Position numbers and translations under genes: made by a program. Source: Burkholderiales bacterium (GTDB taxonomy: Bacteria > Pseudomonadota > Gammaproteobacteria > Burkholderiales > Nitrosomonadaceae). Taken from it: a stretch of DNA of 64,000 bases. The stretch lies in NCBI GenBank assembly GCA_015075225.1, contig JABTUQ010000006.1:1-64000 (forward strand), read 5' to 3'. Below the pieces are notes generated by a model, which saw nothing but the letters and a program-made list of their open reading frames with translations, searched no databases and was not told the origin of the DNA. Shown here in pieces: positions 49,008-60,702 of the stretch (the first letter of the stretch is position 1; each line of letters begins with the position of its first letter).

Positions 49008-50261
49008 ATGGCTGAGATTCGTAATTACACCATGAATTTTGGGCCGCAGCATCCTGCAGCACATGGTGTTTTGCGCTTGGTAATGGAGCTGGATGGGGAA
49101 GTGATTCGGCGTGCTGATCCTCATATAGGATTGCTTCATAGAGCCACTGAGAAGCTGGCGGAAAATAAAACCTACCTACAGTCAGTGCCATACATGGATC
49201 GTCTGGATTATGTGTCCATGATGGTGAATGAGCATGCATATGTGATGGCCATCGAAAAGTTGCTTCAAATTGAAGTGCCAATCAGGGCTCAATATATTCG
49301 TGTTATGTTTGACGAAATAACGCGAATTCTTAATCACTTACTATGGTTGGGTGCTCATGCATTAGACGTTGGTGCCATGACAGTCTTTCTATACGCTTTT
49401 CGTGAAAGAGAAGATTTGATGGATTGTTACGAAGCGGTGTCAGGAGCCCGGTTGCACGCGGCATATTATAGACCGGGTGGAGTTTATCGCGACTTGCCTG
49501 ACAGCATGCCGCAGTACCAATCGTCAGCAATACATGATGAAAAAGATACTCGGGCGCGTAATGAAAATAGGCAGGGATCATTACTTGATTTTATTGAGGA
49601 TTTTACGCATCGATTTCCAAGTTACATTGATGATTATGAAACATTATTAACTGATAATCGAATTTGGAAACAACGTTTAGTTGATATTGGCGTTGTTTCT
49701 CCTGATCGAGCCAAAGCACTGGGTTTTAGCGGTCCGATGTTGCGAGGATCTGGTGTGGAATGGGATTTACGCAAGAAACAGCCGTATGAAGTTTATGATC
49801 AAGTAGATTTCGATATTCCTGTTGGGGTCAATGGCGATTGTTATGATCGATATTTGGTGCGTATTGAGGAAATGCGACAATCAAACAGGATAATCAAGCA
49901 ATGTATTGACTGGCTAAGGGAAAATACAGGTCCTGTCATTACAGATAATTTAAAGGTAGCTCCTCCTTCCAGGTTAGCTATGAAGCAGAATATGGAGGAG
50001 ATGATCCATCATTTCAAATTGTTTACAGAGGGTATGCATGTTCCTCGTGGAGAGGCTTATGCTGCTGTGGAGCATCCTAAAGGTGAGTTTGGTATTTATA
50101 TTATCTCGGATGGAGCCAATAAGCCTTATCGTTTAAAAATTCGTGCTCCTGGATTTGCACATTTAGCAGCATTGGATGAAATGACTCGGGGGCATATGAT
50201 TGCCGATCTCGTGGCTATTATTGGCACCCAAGACATTGTATTCGGTGAAATAGACAGATGA
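49008..50261 (+). CDS. nuoD: NADH-quinone oxidoreductase subunit D
   Basis: 49-kDa subunit forming the quinone cavity with NuoB. 417 residues. The family start [20 protein letters not shown] with the quinone-contacting His is clear. [31 protein letters not shown]-type sequence and the C-terminal DIVFGEIDR are in place. The start at 49008 follows a 55-base gap after nuoC. The stop overlaps the nuoE start by four bases. Confidence 0.97.
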   Translation: MAEIRNYTMNFGPQHPAAHGVLRLVMELDGEVIRRADPHIGLLHRATEKLAENKTYLQSVPYMDRLDYVSMMVNEHAYVMAIEKLLQIEVPIRAQYIRVMFDEITRILNHLLWLGAHALDVGAMTVFLYAFREREDLMDCYEAVSGARLHAAYYRPGGVYRDLPDSMPQYQSSAIHDEKDTRARNENRQGSLLDFIEDFTHRFPSYIDDYETLLTDNRIWKQRLVDIGVVSPDRAKALGFSGPMLRGSGVEWDLRKKQPYEVYDQVDFDIPVGVNGDCYDRYLVRIEEMRQSNRIIKQCIDWLRENTGPVITDNLKVAPPSRLAMKQNMEEMIHHFKLFTEGMHVPRGEAYAAVEHPKGEFGIYIISDGANKPYRLKIRAPGFAHLAALDEMTRGHMIADLVAIIGTQDIVFGEIDR

Positions 50262-50746
50262 GTCAACCAATGTTAAGTGCAGAAGCTCTAAAAAAAATTG
50301 ATCGGGAAATTGCCAAATATCCTGCCGATCAAAAACAATCGGCTGTGATGTCGGCGCTAGCTATAGCACAGAGTGAGAAGGGTTGGTTAGCAACTGAGAC
50401 AATGGATTTCATTGCTGATTACCTTGGGATGCCTTCAATTGCAGTCTATGAGGTTGCGACGTTTTACAACATGTATAACTTGAAACCGGTCGGGAGGTAT
50501 AAGCTGACAGTTTGTACAAATCTGCCGTGTGCGTTATCCGGCGGGAATCAGGCAGCTGACTATATCAAACAAAGATTGGGTATAGGTTTCAATGAAACTA
50601 CTGCTGACGGATTATTCACCCTTAAAGAAGGTGAATGTATGGGTGCTTGTGGCGACGCTCCCGTACTTTTGGTTAACAACAAGCGTATGTGCAGTTTTAT
50701 GACAGAAAGCCAGATTGATCAATTACTAGAAGAGTTAGGGGAATGA
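50258..50746 (+). CDS. nuoE: NADH-quinone oxidoreductase subunit E
   Basis: 24-kDa subunit with the off-path [2Fe-2S] cluster N1a. 162 residues, thioredoxin-like fold. Cluster cysteines appear in [12 protein letters not shown] and [17 protein letters not shown]. Overlaps nuoD upstream and nuoF downstream by four bases each (ATGA), so translation is coupled. Intact. Confidence 0.97.
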   Translation: MSQPMLSAEALKKIDREIAKYPADQKQSAVMSALAIAQSEKGWLATETMDFIADYLGMPSIAVYEVATFYNMYNLKPVGRYKLTVCTNLPCALSGGNQAADYIKQRLGIGFNETTADGLFTLKEGECMGACGDAPVLLVNNKRMCSFMTESQIDQLLEELGE

Positions 50747-52020
50747 ATCAACCAACTCAGGTTATCATGGCGGGTGTGGATACTGCCGACTCAGAAAATT
50801 GGCGACTAAAAAACTATCTAAAGCGTGACGGTTATACGGCACTTAAAAAAATTCTTTCACAGAAAATTTCTCCGGAAACCGTAATTGAAGAAGTCAAGAA
50901 ATCAGCATTGCGGGGCAGAGGGGGGGCTGGTTTCCCTACCGGATTAAAATGGAGTTTTATGCCAAAACAGTATACGGGCGAGAAATACCTTGTCTGTAAT
51001 TCTGATGAAGGTGAGCCAGGTACATTTAAGGATAGAGATATCATGCGCTACAATCCTCATATCCTGATTGAAGGTATGTTGATTGCTGCTTATGCAATGG
51101 GTATTCGAACGGGATATAACTATGTGCATGGTGAAATATGGGATGTGTATGAACGCATGGAAGAAGCTGTTGAGGAAGCCAATGCTGCCGGCTATTTGGG
51201 AGATAATATTCTAGGATCTGGTTTCAGTTTTCAGCTTTATAACCATCATGGGTATGGTGCGTATATATGCGGAGAAGAGACTGCACTGCTTGAATCAATA
51301 GAAGGTAAAAAGGGCCAGCCGCGTTTTAAACCTCCATTTCCGGCAAACTTTGGTTTGTATGGTAAACCTACAACAATTAACAATACAGAGACGTTTGCTT
51401 CCGTACCTTGGATTATCCGAAACGGAGGGGAACAGTATCTGCAGTTAGGTAAGCCTAATAATGGCGGAACCAAGATATTTTCAGTCTCTGGACATGTAAA
51501 TAAGCCAGGTAACTACGAAGTCCCAATGGGGACTCCTTTTGTAAAATTGCTTGAGCTTGCTGGTGGCATGCGAGGTGGTAGAAATCTGAAAGGGTGTATT
51601 CCTGGCGGATCATCAATGCCAATTCTTCCGGGTGATGTCATGATGGAAGTCGATATGGATTACGATTCAATAGCGAAAGCAGGTTCGATGTTAGGGTCAG
51701 GTGCAGTGATAATCATGGACGACACAACTTGTATGGTTCGTGCATTGGAACGACTATCTTATTTTTATTACGAAGAATCATGTGGACAATGCACTCCCTG
51801 CCGGGAGGGAACTGGATGGCTATACAGGATTATTAACCGGATTGAGCATGGGAAAGGGCGCGCAGAAGATCTGGATTTACTAAATAATCTTGCAGATAAC
51901 ATCCAAGGTAGAACAATATGCGCACTAGGCGATGCTGCTGCGATGCCAGTAAGAGCGATGTTGCAACATTTTTGGGATGAATTTGTTTTTCATATTGAGC
52001 ATAAAAAATGTATGGTATAG
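50743..52020 (+). CDS. nuoF: NADH-quinone oxidoreductase subunit F
   Basis: 51-kDa subunit that oxidises NADH with FMN and holds cluster N3. 425 residues. The NADH-binding loop [20 protein letters not shown], the FMN region [20 protein letters not shown] and the [4Fe-4S] motif [14 protein letters not shown] with the distal Cys in [12 protein letters not shown] are complete. Intact. Confidence 0.97.
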   Translation: MNQPTQVIMAGVDTADSENWRLKNYLKRDGYTALKKILSQKISPETVIEEVKKSALRGRGGAGFPTGLKWSFMPKQYTGEKYLVCNSDEGEPGTFKDRDIMRYNPHILIEGMLIAAYAMGIRTGYNYVHGEIWDVYERMEEAVEEANAAGYLGDNILGSGFSFQLYNHHGYGAYICGEETALLESIEGKKGQPRFKPPFPANFGLYGKPTTINNTETFASVPWIIRNGGEQYLQLGKPNNGGTKIFSVSGHVNKPGNYEVPMGTPFVKLLELAGGMRGGRNLKGCIPGGSSMPILPGDVMMEVDMDYDSIAKAGSMLGSGAVIIMDDTTCMVRALERLSYFYYEESCGQCTPCREGTGWLYRIINRIEHGKGRAEDLDLLNNLADNIQGRTICALGDAAAMPVRAMLQHFWDEFVFHIEHKKCMV

Positions 52021-52080
52021 CAGAGTCGTGACTTTTGATCGAATTTGTTTGACTCATAATGATTCCGGAATTGATTGCTA

Positions 52081-54485
52081 ATGGTTAATATTGAAATTGA
52101 TGGCAAACAGGTAACTGTTGAAAAGGGCAGTACTGTAATGGATGCTGCCAAACAGATTGGAATTTATATTCCTCATTTTTGTTATCACAAAAAATTATCA
52201 ATAGCAGCAAATTGCAGAATGTGTCTTGTGGAGGTTGAGAAAGCGCCAAAGCCATTACCTGCTTGCGCAACCCCGGTTATGGAAGGAATGAAAGTAGCGA
52301 CGCATTCCCAGCAGGCTGTAACAGCGCAAAAAGGTGTGATGGAGTTTTTGCTGATCAACCATCCGCTGGATTGCCCAATATGTGACCAAGGTGGTGAATG
52401 CCAATTACAAGATCTGGCAGTTGGGTACGGTTCAAGTGGTTCACGGTATCAGGAACCCAAGAGAGCGATAACCAACAAGAACCTTGGATCCCCTTATATC
52501 GACTGATATGACCCGTTGTATTCATTGTACGGTGTGTACGTTTCGGTCAGGAAATTGCGGGCATTATGGAGCTTGGAATGGCTGGTCGAGGCGAGCATTC
52601 CGAAATTCTTACTTTCGTCGGTAAAACTGTTGATTCGGAACTTTCTGGTAATGTTATAGATTTGTGTCCGGTAGGGGCATTAGTTAGTAAGCCGTTTCGT
52701 TATTCAGCTCGAACTTGGGAGTTATCGCGTAGGAAATCAATCAGTCCGCATTGTGGGTTAGGCAGTAACTTGGTGGTGCAAGTGAAAAAAAATCGCGTTA
52801 TGCGCGTATTGCCTCGTGAAAATGATGCTATAAACGAGTGTTGGCTATCTGACAAAGATCGTTTTTCATATGAAGGATTAAATTCGGAAGATCGTATAAC
52901 GGTTCCGATGATCAAAAAATCCGGACAATGGCAATCCTGTGATTGGCAAGAGGCTTTGAACTTTGCGGTTGAAGGTATCAACAATGTTATAACAAAACAG
53001 GGTGCACAAAGTTTGGGTGCGTTGGGATCTCCCCATAGCACATTGGAAGAGCTCTATTTATTACAGAAATTGATGCGTGGACTAGGTAGTCATAATGTCG
53101 ATCATCGGGTACGTCAGTCAGATTTTCGTGCAGATGCTGTTTTACGGGGAACGCCATGGTTAGGCATGAAGATTGCTGAGATATCACAGTTAAAAGCAAT
53201 ATTGATCATCGGCAGTACATTGCGAAAAGACCATCCCTTACTTGCCCAGCGTGTGCGACAAGCGGTAAAGCAGGGTGCGGAGTTGAATTTAATTAATCCG
53301 ATTGGTGATGAGTTATTAACCAGGGTTTCCCATAATGCTGTAGTTGCACCTTCTGCCATGTTGGACATGGCATTACAGGTGCTTAAAGCTACAGCAGATA
53401 TTAAGGGTGTTTCCATACCTGGGCATATTAAATCTGTAGCAAGTAAAGTTGAAATTTCAGAAGTCGCACGAGGAATTGCAAATAGTCTTATTAATCAATC
53501 GCCTGCGGCCATTTTCTTGGGGAATATCGCACAGCATCATCCTCATTATGCTGATTTGCATTGTGTTGCACAGGCTATATCCAAAATAACAGACGCCCAT
53601 TTTGGCCTTCTGGGTGAATCTGCTAACAGTGTAGGAGCATATTCTGCAGGTGCATTGCCATGGAATGCCGGAGTTAATATGGTAAACAAAACCATTTCCG
53701 ATAAGGTCGGGTTAAATGCTGGGCAGATGTTGGGCTTGTGTACGACTGATGGTGATGCAGCCTGTAGTGCTTATATATTGTTGAATCTTGAGCCCGAGTT
53801 GGATTGCTACGATACAGGCCGGGCGGTTCAGGTATTGAAGAATGCAGGATTTGTAATTTCACTAAGCAGCTATAAGGGTAATATTGCCGAGTATGCTGAT
53901 GTCATCTTGCCCGTGGCTCCTTTTACCGAAACTTCCGGAACTTTTATTAATACGGAAGGCAGAATCCAGAGCTTTAATGGAGTGGTGCCGTCGGCAGGAG
54001 AAACACGTCCTGCTTGGAAAGTATTACGAGTATTGGCAAATTTGATGCAACTGAACGGTTTTGAATATGATTCATCAGAACAGATTCGTGCCGAAATAAT
54101 ATCGGCTGATACTGAATTTGCTAGTGGTCTAAATAATGTTTTGGAAACCTACTCAATATCTGATACCAGCCAAAAAAATATTGGTATTGAAAGAATTGGG
54201 GAGGTAACAATTTATCAGGCAGATCCCATTGTAAGGCGTGCTGGATCACTTCAGAAAACACACGACTCAGCGCTTCCCATTGCTTTTGCTTCACCGATTT
54301 TACTTAACAAATCCGGAATAAAAACTGGAGAAACAGTTAAAGTTAAGCAACAAAGTAAAGAAATTCAAGTGGAGATTTCTTCAGATGCAAATTTGCCAGA
54401 TAATTGTGTTCGACTAGCATGTGCCCATACACAGACATCCGAATTGGGTGGGATGTTTGATGAAATCAGGCTGGAAAAGTTATAA
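52081..54485 (+). pseudogene. nuoG: NADH-quinone oxidoreductase subunit G, frame disrupted near an iron-sulfur motif
   Basis: 75-kDa iron-sulfur subunit. ATG at 52081 (MVNIEIDGKQVTVEKGSTVM). The [2Fe-2S] ligands (HFCYHKKLSIAANCRMCLVE) and LDCPICDQGGECQLQDLA are in the first frame, which stops at 52506. The frame resumes at MELGMAGRGEHSEILTFVGK. In between, the DNA still encodes ISTDMTRCIHC and RCVRFGQEIAGI in other phases. Restoring TC near GGATCCCC (about 52490) and CG in TGTACGG (about 52530) gives a continuous 803-codon frame. The lost stretch contains ligands of another [4Fe-4S] cluster, so the gene as written would not work. Confidence 0.88.
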
Positions 54486-54509
54486 AAATCTAGATTTGGG
54501 ATTCGATTA

Positions 54510-55610
54510 ATGGATAACCTGCAACCGATATTTGAGCAATTGTTTGGCAATGAGTGGGGGGGGCCTCTCTTCTTGTTAGTAAAGAATCTACTGCTGATTT
54601 TTGCAATTATTGTTCCATTACTTTTGGCTGTTGCTTACCTCACCTTTGCCGAAAGGAAAATTATTGCTTATATGCAAGTCAGGGTAGGCCCAAATAGAGT
54701 TACCTTTTTTAGCATACCTTGGTTACGTGGTTGGGGGCAGCCGATAGCGGACGCTGTTAAGGCTGTCATGAAGGAAATTATTATTCCAACAGGTGCCAAT
54801 AAATTTCTATTTCTAATTGCACCTGTACTATCTATCGGGCCTGCATTAGCTGCCTGGGCTGTGGTCCCGTTTTCACCGGAACTGGTATTGGCTGATATTA
54901 ATGCAGGTTTACTTTATATATTAGCTATGACATCACTTGGTGTTTATGGAGTTATCATCGCTGGTTGGGCATCAAACTCTAAATATGCCTTTTTGGGCGC
55001 AATGCGTTCTGCTGCACAAGTTGTTTCATATGAATTGGCGATGGGATTTGCTCTGGTATGTGTTTTGATGATGTCTTCCAGTCTTAATCTAGGGGATATA
55101 GTAACAGGCCAAAAGGGAGATAGTTTCCTTAACTGGTATTTAATACCATTGTTTCCAATGTTTTTAATTTATTTTATTTCTGGAGTGGCGGAAACAAATA
55201 GGGCACCTTTTGATGTAGCAGAAGGTGAATCTGAAATTGTTGCGGGTTTTCATGTAGATTATTCAGGAATGGCCTTCACGGTGTTTTTTCTTGCTGAATA
55301 TGCCAATATGATTCTGGTTGCAACTCTGACAAGTATTATGTTTCTTGGTGGTTGGTTGCCTCTTGTTGACATTGCACCTTTGAATCTTATTCCAGGCATG
55401 GTGTGGTTACTAATGAAAATAGCCTTCATGCTGTTCTTTTTTCTTTGGTTTCGTGCCACTTTCCCGCGTTATCGATATGACCAGATTATGAGGTTGGGCT
55501 GGAAAATTTTTATTCCGATTACACTTGTCTGGATTGTTTTACTGGGTATTGTGATGCAGCTGCCGGAATCAGTTCTGCAGAGTTTTCCTCTTAATCTCTG
55601 GTTTAACTGA
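54510..55610 (+). CDS. nuoH: NADH-quinone oxidoreductase subunit H
   Basis: Membrane subunit that seals the quinone chamber. 366 residues with eight or nine helices. [20 protein letters not shown] is the signature, followed by [20 protein letters not shown] and the acidic loop [40 protein letters not shown] is also conserved. Starts 24 bases after nuoG. Intact. Confidence 0.97.
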   Translation: MDNLQPIFEQLFGNEWGGPLFLLVKNLLLIFAIIVPLLLAVAYLTFAERKIIAYMQVRVGPNRVTFFSIPWLRGWGQPIADAVKAVMKEIIIPTGANKFLFLIAPVLSIGPALAAWAVVPFSPELVLADINAGLLYILAMTSLGVYGVIIAGWASNSKYAFLGAMRSAAQVVSYELAMGFALVCVLMMSSSLNLGDIVTGQKGDSFLNWYLIPLFPMFLIYFISGVAETNRAPFDVAEGESEIVAGFHVDYSGMAFTVFFLAEYANMILVATLTSIMFLGGWLPLVDIAPLNLIPGMVWLLMKIAFMLFFFLWFRATFPRYRYDQIMRLGWKIFIPITLVWIVLLGIVMQLPESVLQSFPLNLWFN

Positions 55611-55624
55611 GGGGGATTAGTAAA

Positions 55625-56113
55625 ATGGATCGTATCAAGCAGTTTTTTAAATCCTTACTATTGTTTGAGTTGTTGAAAGGAATGAAAGTAACTGGGCGCT
55701 ATATGTTTGCTCCCAAAATTACAGTTCATTACCCAGAAGAAAAAACTCCACAATCACCTCGTTTTAGGGGGTTGCATGCTTTACGGCGATATCCTAATGG
55801 CGAAGAGCGATGTATAGCATGTAAGTTATGCGAGGCAGTTTGTCCTGCTATGGCGATTACAATTGAATCAGAACAGCGTGATGATAGTACACGGCGCACA
55901 ACGCGTTACGATATTGATTTAATTAAATGTATTTTTTGTGGATTTTGTGAAGAAGCCTGTCCGGTAGACGCAATCGTTGAAACTCGTGTTCTGGAATATC
56001 ATGGCGAGGTTCGTGGAGATTTAACCTATACAAAAGAAATGTTACTAGCAGTGGGTGATCGTTACGAAGATCAAATTGCCAAAGACAGAGCTGCTGATGC
56101 TCCTTATCGCTAA
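55625..56113 (+). CDS. nuoI: NADH-quinone oxidoreductase subunit I
   Basis: 23-kDa subunit with clusters N6a and N6b. 162 residues. Two 4Fe-4S motifs are visible: [12 protein letters not shown] (about 60-71) and [12 protein letters not shown] (about 99-110). The N-terminal amphipathic helix and [17 protein letters not shown] are normal. Intact. Confidence 0.97.
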   Translation: MDRIKQFFKSLLLFELLKGMKVTGRYMFAPKITVHYPEEKTPQSPRFRGLHALRRYPNGEERCIACKLCEAVCPAMAITIESEQRDDSTRRTTRYDIDLIKCIFCGFCEEACPVDAIVETRVLEYHGEVRGDLTYTKEMLLAVGDRYEDQIAKDRAADAPYR

Positions 56114-56130
56114 ACAAAAACTTTTAAGTT

Positions 56131-56736
56131 ATGAATTTTCAAGATTTCGTGTTTTATAGCTTGGCTTGTGTGGTAGTGATAGCCGCTTTGGGTGTAATTA
56201 CACTTCGTAATCCGGTTCATTCAGCATTATTACTAGTGCTCGCATTTGTGACTTCTTCAGGGTTATGGCTATTACTGGAAGCGGAATTTCTAGCGATAGC
56301 TTTAGTATTGGTATATGTGGGCGCTGTAATGGTGTTATTTTTGTTCGTTGTCATGATGTTGGATATTAATTTGGATCGTATGCGTGAAGGTTTCTGGAAA
56401 TGGTTCTCATTTGGTGCGATTCTAGCTTTAATTATGACAAGTGAAATGGGTATGGTCTTGATGAGCAAGCAATTTGGATCTGATAATTTGGAAATTCCAG
56501 TACCAAAATCAGTTGATTACAGCAATACCAGAGAACTTGGTCGCCTGCTCTATACCGATTATGTTTATGCTTTTGAACTTGCAGCAGTGATTCTTTTGGT
56601 AGCAATGGTTGCGGCTATTGCCATAACACTGCGTTATCGTACCGATAAAAAATCTTCCAATGCTTCAAAACAAGTAGCTGTTACTCGAGAAAGCCGCCTA
56701 AAAGTTTTATCCATGCCAGCAGAAAGGAAAGAATAA
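56131..56736 (+). CDS. nuoJ: NADH-quinone oxidoreductase subunit J
   Basis: Membrane subunit with five helices. 201 residues. The conserved region LLLVLAFVTSSGLWLLLEAE followed by AIALVLVYVGAVMVLFLFVV covers the third helix with its pi-bulge. A short polar tail (TDKKSSNASKQVAVTRESRL) follows the last helix. Intact, 17 bases after nuoI. Confidence 0.96.
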   Translation: MNFQDFVFYSLACVVVIAALGVITLRNPVHSALLLVLAFVTSSGLWLLLEAEFLAIALVLVYVGAVMVLFLFVVMMLDINLDRMREGFWKWFSFGAILALIMTSEMGMVLMSKQFGSDNLEIPVPKSVDYSNTRELGRLLYTDYVYAFELAAVILLVAMVAAIAITLRYRTDKKSSNASKQVAVTRESRLKVLSMPAERKE

Positions 56737-56790
56737 TTTTCTCATAATCTTATTTATTTCCTTATTTCTTTCATCTAAAAGGTAATTATC

Positions 56791-57096
56791 TTGGTATCAC
56801 TATCACATTATCTTGTGTTGGGTGCGATTCTGTTTGCCATTGGGGTCGTTGGTATTTTTCTTAATAGGAAAAATGTCATTATCCTGTTGATGTCAATAGA
56901 GTTAATGCTATTGGCTGTTAACATGAATTTTATTGCTTTTTCATACTATTTGCAGGATATAGCAGGTCAGATTTTTGTGTTTTTTATACTGACAGTTGCT
57001 GCTGCTGAAGCTGCTATTGGATTGGCAATTTTAGTTGCGTTATTTAGAAATCTGCGAACCATTAATGTAGATGATTTAGATAAGTTAAGAGGTTGA
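56791..57096 (+). CDS. nuoK: NADH-quinone oxidoreductase subunit K
   Basis: Small membrane subunit, 101 residues, three helices. The buried glutamates of the proton path are in [20 protein letters not shown] and [20 protein letters not shown]. The start is TTG at 56791, giving [20 protein letters not shown] after AAAGGTAATT. Intact. Confidence 0.96.
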   Translation: MVSLSHYLVLGAILFAIGVVGIFLNRKNVIILLMSIELMLLAVNMNFIAFSYYLQDIAGQIFVFFILTVAAAEAAIGLAILVALFRNLRTINVDDLDKLRG

Positions 57097-57157
57097 ACTT
57101 CACTCTTTTCTTTGGAAAAGTAGTTTGATAACCCGATTCTGGTATTTGATGGCTTAA

Positions 57158-59103
57158 ATGGAAAATCTTTATTTATTGATTCCGATGGCACCTTTATTAG
57201 GAGCCATGATTGCTGGTCTTTTTGGTCGGCATATAGGTTTGGTATGGAGTCATCGTGCAACCATTACCTTGGTAGCATTGTCGCTCATTTCATCTATTCT
57301 TGTTTTTATTGATGTGTTACAGGGGAATACCTATAACGGTAGTGTTTATACTTGGATGACATCAGGCGAAACAATCTTTGAAGTTGGTTTTCTGATCGAC
57401 ACATTATCAGCCACGATGATGGTTGTTGTTACTAGCGTATCACTCATGGTACACATTTATACGATTGGGTATATGTATGGTGATCCGGGTTATCAACGAT
57501 TTTTTAGCTATATCTCTCTTTTTACGTTTTCGATGTTGATGTTGGTCATGTCCAATAATTTCCTGCAATTGTTTTTTGGCTGGGAAGCCGTTGGGCTGGT
57601 TCTTTTATCTATTAATTGGGTTCTGGTACGCGATCAGCGGCTGGTATGCGGCACTTGAAAGCATTTCTTGTCAATAGGGTAGGTGATTTTGGCTTTTTGC
57701 TTGGTATCGGCTTGGTTTTAATGTACTTTGGAACATTGGATTATGAGCTGGTATTTACTCATGCTGAACATATGGCATCTCGTTCGGTGGAGATAGTGCC
57801 TGACCAGCCTTGGATGTTAATGACAGTAATTTGTTTATTGTTGTTTGTAGGAGCAATGGGTAAATCAGCACAATTTCCGTTGCATGTTTGGCTGCCAGAT
57901 TCGATGGAGGGTCCAACACCTATTTCAGCTCTTATACATGCAGCTACCATGGTGACGGCTGGTATTTTTATGGTGGCTCGTATGTCACCTTTGTTTGAAC
58001 ATTCTGAAACTGCATTGTCCGTTGTTCTGATTATCGGAGGAATTACGACTCTGTTTATGGCATTGGTTGCAGTAGTACAGAATGACATCAAACGAGTTGT
58101 TGCATTTTCTACGTTGTCCCAGTTAGGTTATATGACAGTTGCCTTGGGTGCATCGGCTTACTCAGCGGCTGTTTTTCATTTGATGACACATGCCTTTTTT
58201 AAGGCAGTTCTTTTTCTTGGAGCCGGTTCAGTTATTATCGCCATGCACCATGAGCAGGACATGCGGAAAATGGGCGGACTTAGAAGATATATGCCCATAA
58301 CTTTTGTGACCATGTTTATTGCTGCTTTGGCCAGTGCGGGTGTTCCTGGTTTTTCGGGATTTTTTTCAAAAGATGCAATTATTGAGGCGGTGCAGTTATC
58401 TCAAATTAGCGGATCGGGGTTCGCCTATTTTTGTGTTCTAACAACAGTTTTTGTGACTGCGCTATACACGTTTAGACTGATGTTCATGACTTTTTATGGG
58501 AAGCCACGCATGGATGAGCATACCCGGGAGCATTTGCATGAATCACCTTGGGTTGTGACGGTCCCGTTGACTGTGTTGGCAATTCCTACGATTGCTTCAG
58601 GGTGGCTAATTGGCGTGATACTTTTTGGGGATTATTTTTCTGGTGTAATAGAAGTGCAGGCTCAACATGATGTGGTTGCTGCCATGGGTGAACATTACAC
58701 AGGAATCATGGGTATGATCATTCATTCCTTTTCAACCATTCCATTCTGGCTAGCAATGGCTGGGATCTTTACAGCTTGGTTTCTATATCAGTATAAGGTT
58801 GAGCTTCCAGGAAAAATCAAGAGTATTGCAGGACCTGTTTATACTCTTCTGGATCGTAAATATTACATCGACGAATTTTATTCGTGGTTATTTGCCGGTG
58901 GATTGCGTTCATTAAGTAATTTTCTCTGGAAGTATGGAGATATCAAGGTTATTGATGGTTTGATGGTAAATGGTTCAGCCAAGTTTGTAGCCTGGTTTTC
59001 TGCTTTGGCGCGCCGTTTCCAATCTGGCTATATTTATCATTATGCGTTTAGCATGATTGTGGGTGTTTTTATATTGATGAGTTTGTGGCTCTATCAGTTC
59101 TAG
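57158..59103 (+). pseudogene. nuoL: NADH-quinone oxidoreductase subunit L, frame disrupted
   Basis: Distal antiporter-like proton-pumping subunit. ATG at 57158 (MENLYLLIPMAPLLGAMIAG). The first frame holds up to FGWEAVGLV, then fails at about 57601 and ends at 57658. Sequence between gives YLLIGFWY in another phase. The third phase begins with TRSAAGMRHLKAFLVNRVGD and continues through PLHVWLPDSMEGPTPISALI and HAATMVTAGIF (the key His/Lys region) to the C-terminal lateral helix at 59103. TACGCG reads as TACACGCG with one AC removed; the other change is in a CTTTTAT run. Total about 649 codons if corrected. Confidence 0.88.
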
Positions 59104-59181
59104 GATTCAGAGACGAAGTAGTTTTTTAGTCTATCTGAGATAAATAAAACGCATAGATATGCAATTCGAGACGAAAAAATC

Positions 59182-60652
59182 ATGTTGTTTGGATTTCCAC
59201 TGTTAAGTCTGATTATCTGGCTGCCAATCATTTTTGGTTTGGTCGTGTTAGTAATGGGTGATCGGAATATAAGATCTACGCTGGCTTTCTAACCGGGGCT
59301 ATAGTCGGGTTTTTTAGCACTTCCGGCTATATAGCGATTTGGATCCATCAACGAGCGCAATACAATTTACCGAGAGCATACTGCTTGGTTTGAGCGGATC
59401 ACGTTTATTACTCTTGGGAGTGGACGGTATATCAATGCCGTTGATCATCTAATTGCTTTATAACCCCACCAATCATTGCTGTCAGTTATCTGAGAGCGTA
59501 TCCCAGTATATGGGTGCATTTTTGATAATGTCTGGCGTTGTTAATGGTGTATTTTCATCCCTGGATGCTATTTTATTCTATTCCTTTTGGGAAGCTTCAC
59601 TCATCCCAATGTTTATTATTATCGGTGTATGGGGAGGGCCGAACAGGATTTACGCGGCCATTAAGTTCTTTCTTTATACCTTATTAGGATCTTTACTAAT
59701 GCTCGTTGCCCTGATTTATCTTTACCAGGTTTCGGGTGGTAGCTTCTCAATTCTCGACTATCATCAGCTGCAACTGCCGATGACAGCACAAACTTTGATT
59801 TTCATTGCATTTGCGCTTGCATTTGCAGTCAAAGTTCCAATGTGGCCAGTACATACGTGGTTACCTGATGCGCATGTTGAAGCGCCTACAGGGGGTTCTG
59901 TTGTACTTGCTGCTATTTTGTTAAAGCTTGGTGGATATGGATTTCTCAGATTTTCTCTGCCGATTACTCCAGATGCAAGTCATGAGCTTTCAGGTGTCAT
60001 GATTGCTTTGTCTCTCATTGCAGTTGTGTATATTGGAATAGTTGCACTGATGCAGCAGGATATGAAAAAACTGATTGCTTATTCATCTGTTTCTCATATG
60101 GGATTTGTAACCCTGGGTTTTTTTCTGTTCAATGCTTACGGAATTGAAGGGGCAATGGTGCAGATGATCTCTCATGGATTCATATCAGGAGCGATGTTTC
60201 TTTGTGTAGGAGTTTTATATGATCGTTTGCATTCTCGGCAAATTGCAGATTACGGTGGTGTTGTGAACAAAATGCCGATCTTTGCTGCACTCTTTATGCT
60301 ATTTGCCATGGCTAATTCCGGTTTGCCTGGTACTAGTGGTTTTGTCGGTGAGTTTATGGTCATTATGGGGTCTATTGAAGTTAACTTCTGGTATGGTTTC
60401 TTCGCTGCACTTACTTTAATACTTGGCGCTTCCTATACTTTGTGGATGTATAAGAGAGTTATTTTTGGTGAAATCACCAATAGTAATGTGGCGGAATTAA
60501 AGGATATTTCTTCTCGTGAATTCTTAATCCTGGCTATTTTGGCCGTTCTAGTACTGGGTTTTGGCATTTATCCATTACCTCTTACTGAAGTTATGCATGT
60601 CACTGTAGATAATTTGCTTGAGCATGTAGCGCAAACGAAGCTACCCGAATAA
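59182..60652 (+). pseudogene. nuoM: NADH-quinone oxidoreductase subunit M, several indels in the 5' quarter
   Basis: Antiporter-like subunit. ATG at 59182 (MLFGFPLLSLIIWLPIIFGL) stays open only to about 59292. From 59500 on, SQYMGAFLIMSGVVNGVFSS and all later motifs are normal, among them FWEASLIPMFIIIGVWGGPN, PVHTWLPDAHVEAPTGGSVV and the end at 60652. Between 59270 and 59490 recognisable pieces occur in all three phases (LTGAIVGF, DPSTSAIQFTESIL, GVDGISMPLII). At least five small indels are therefore present, including ACGCGC reduced to ACGC and TCTCT reduced to TCT. This is the most damaged stretch of the nuo operon. Confidence 0.86.
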
Positions 60653-60702
60653 CATTTTTAGATGATATAGGTTTTTTCCTGACAGGAAATTAAGGATTTT
60701 TC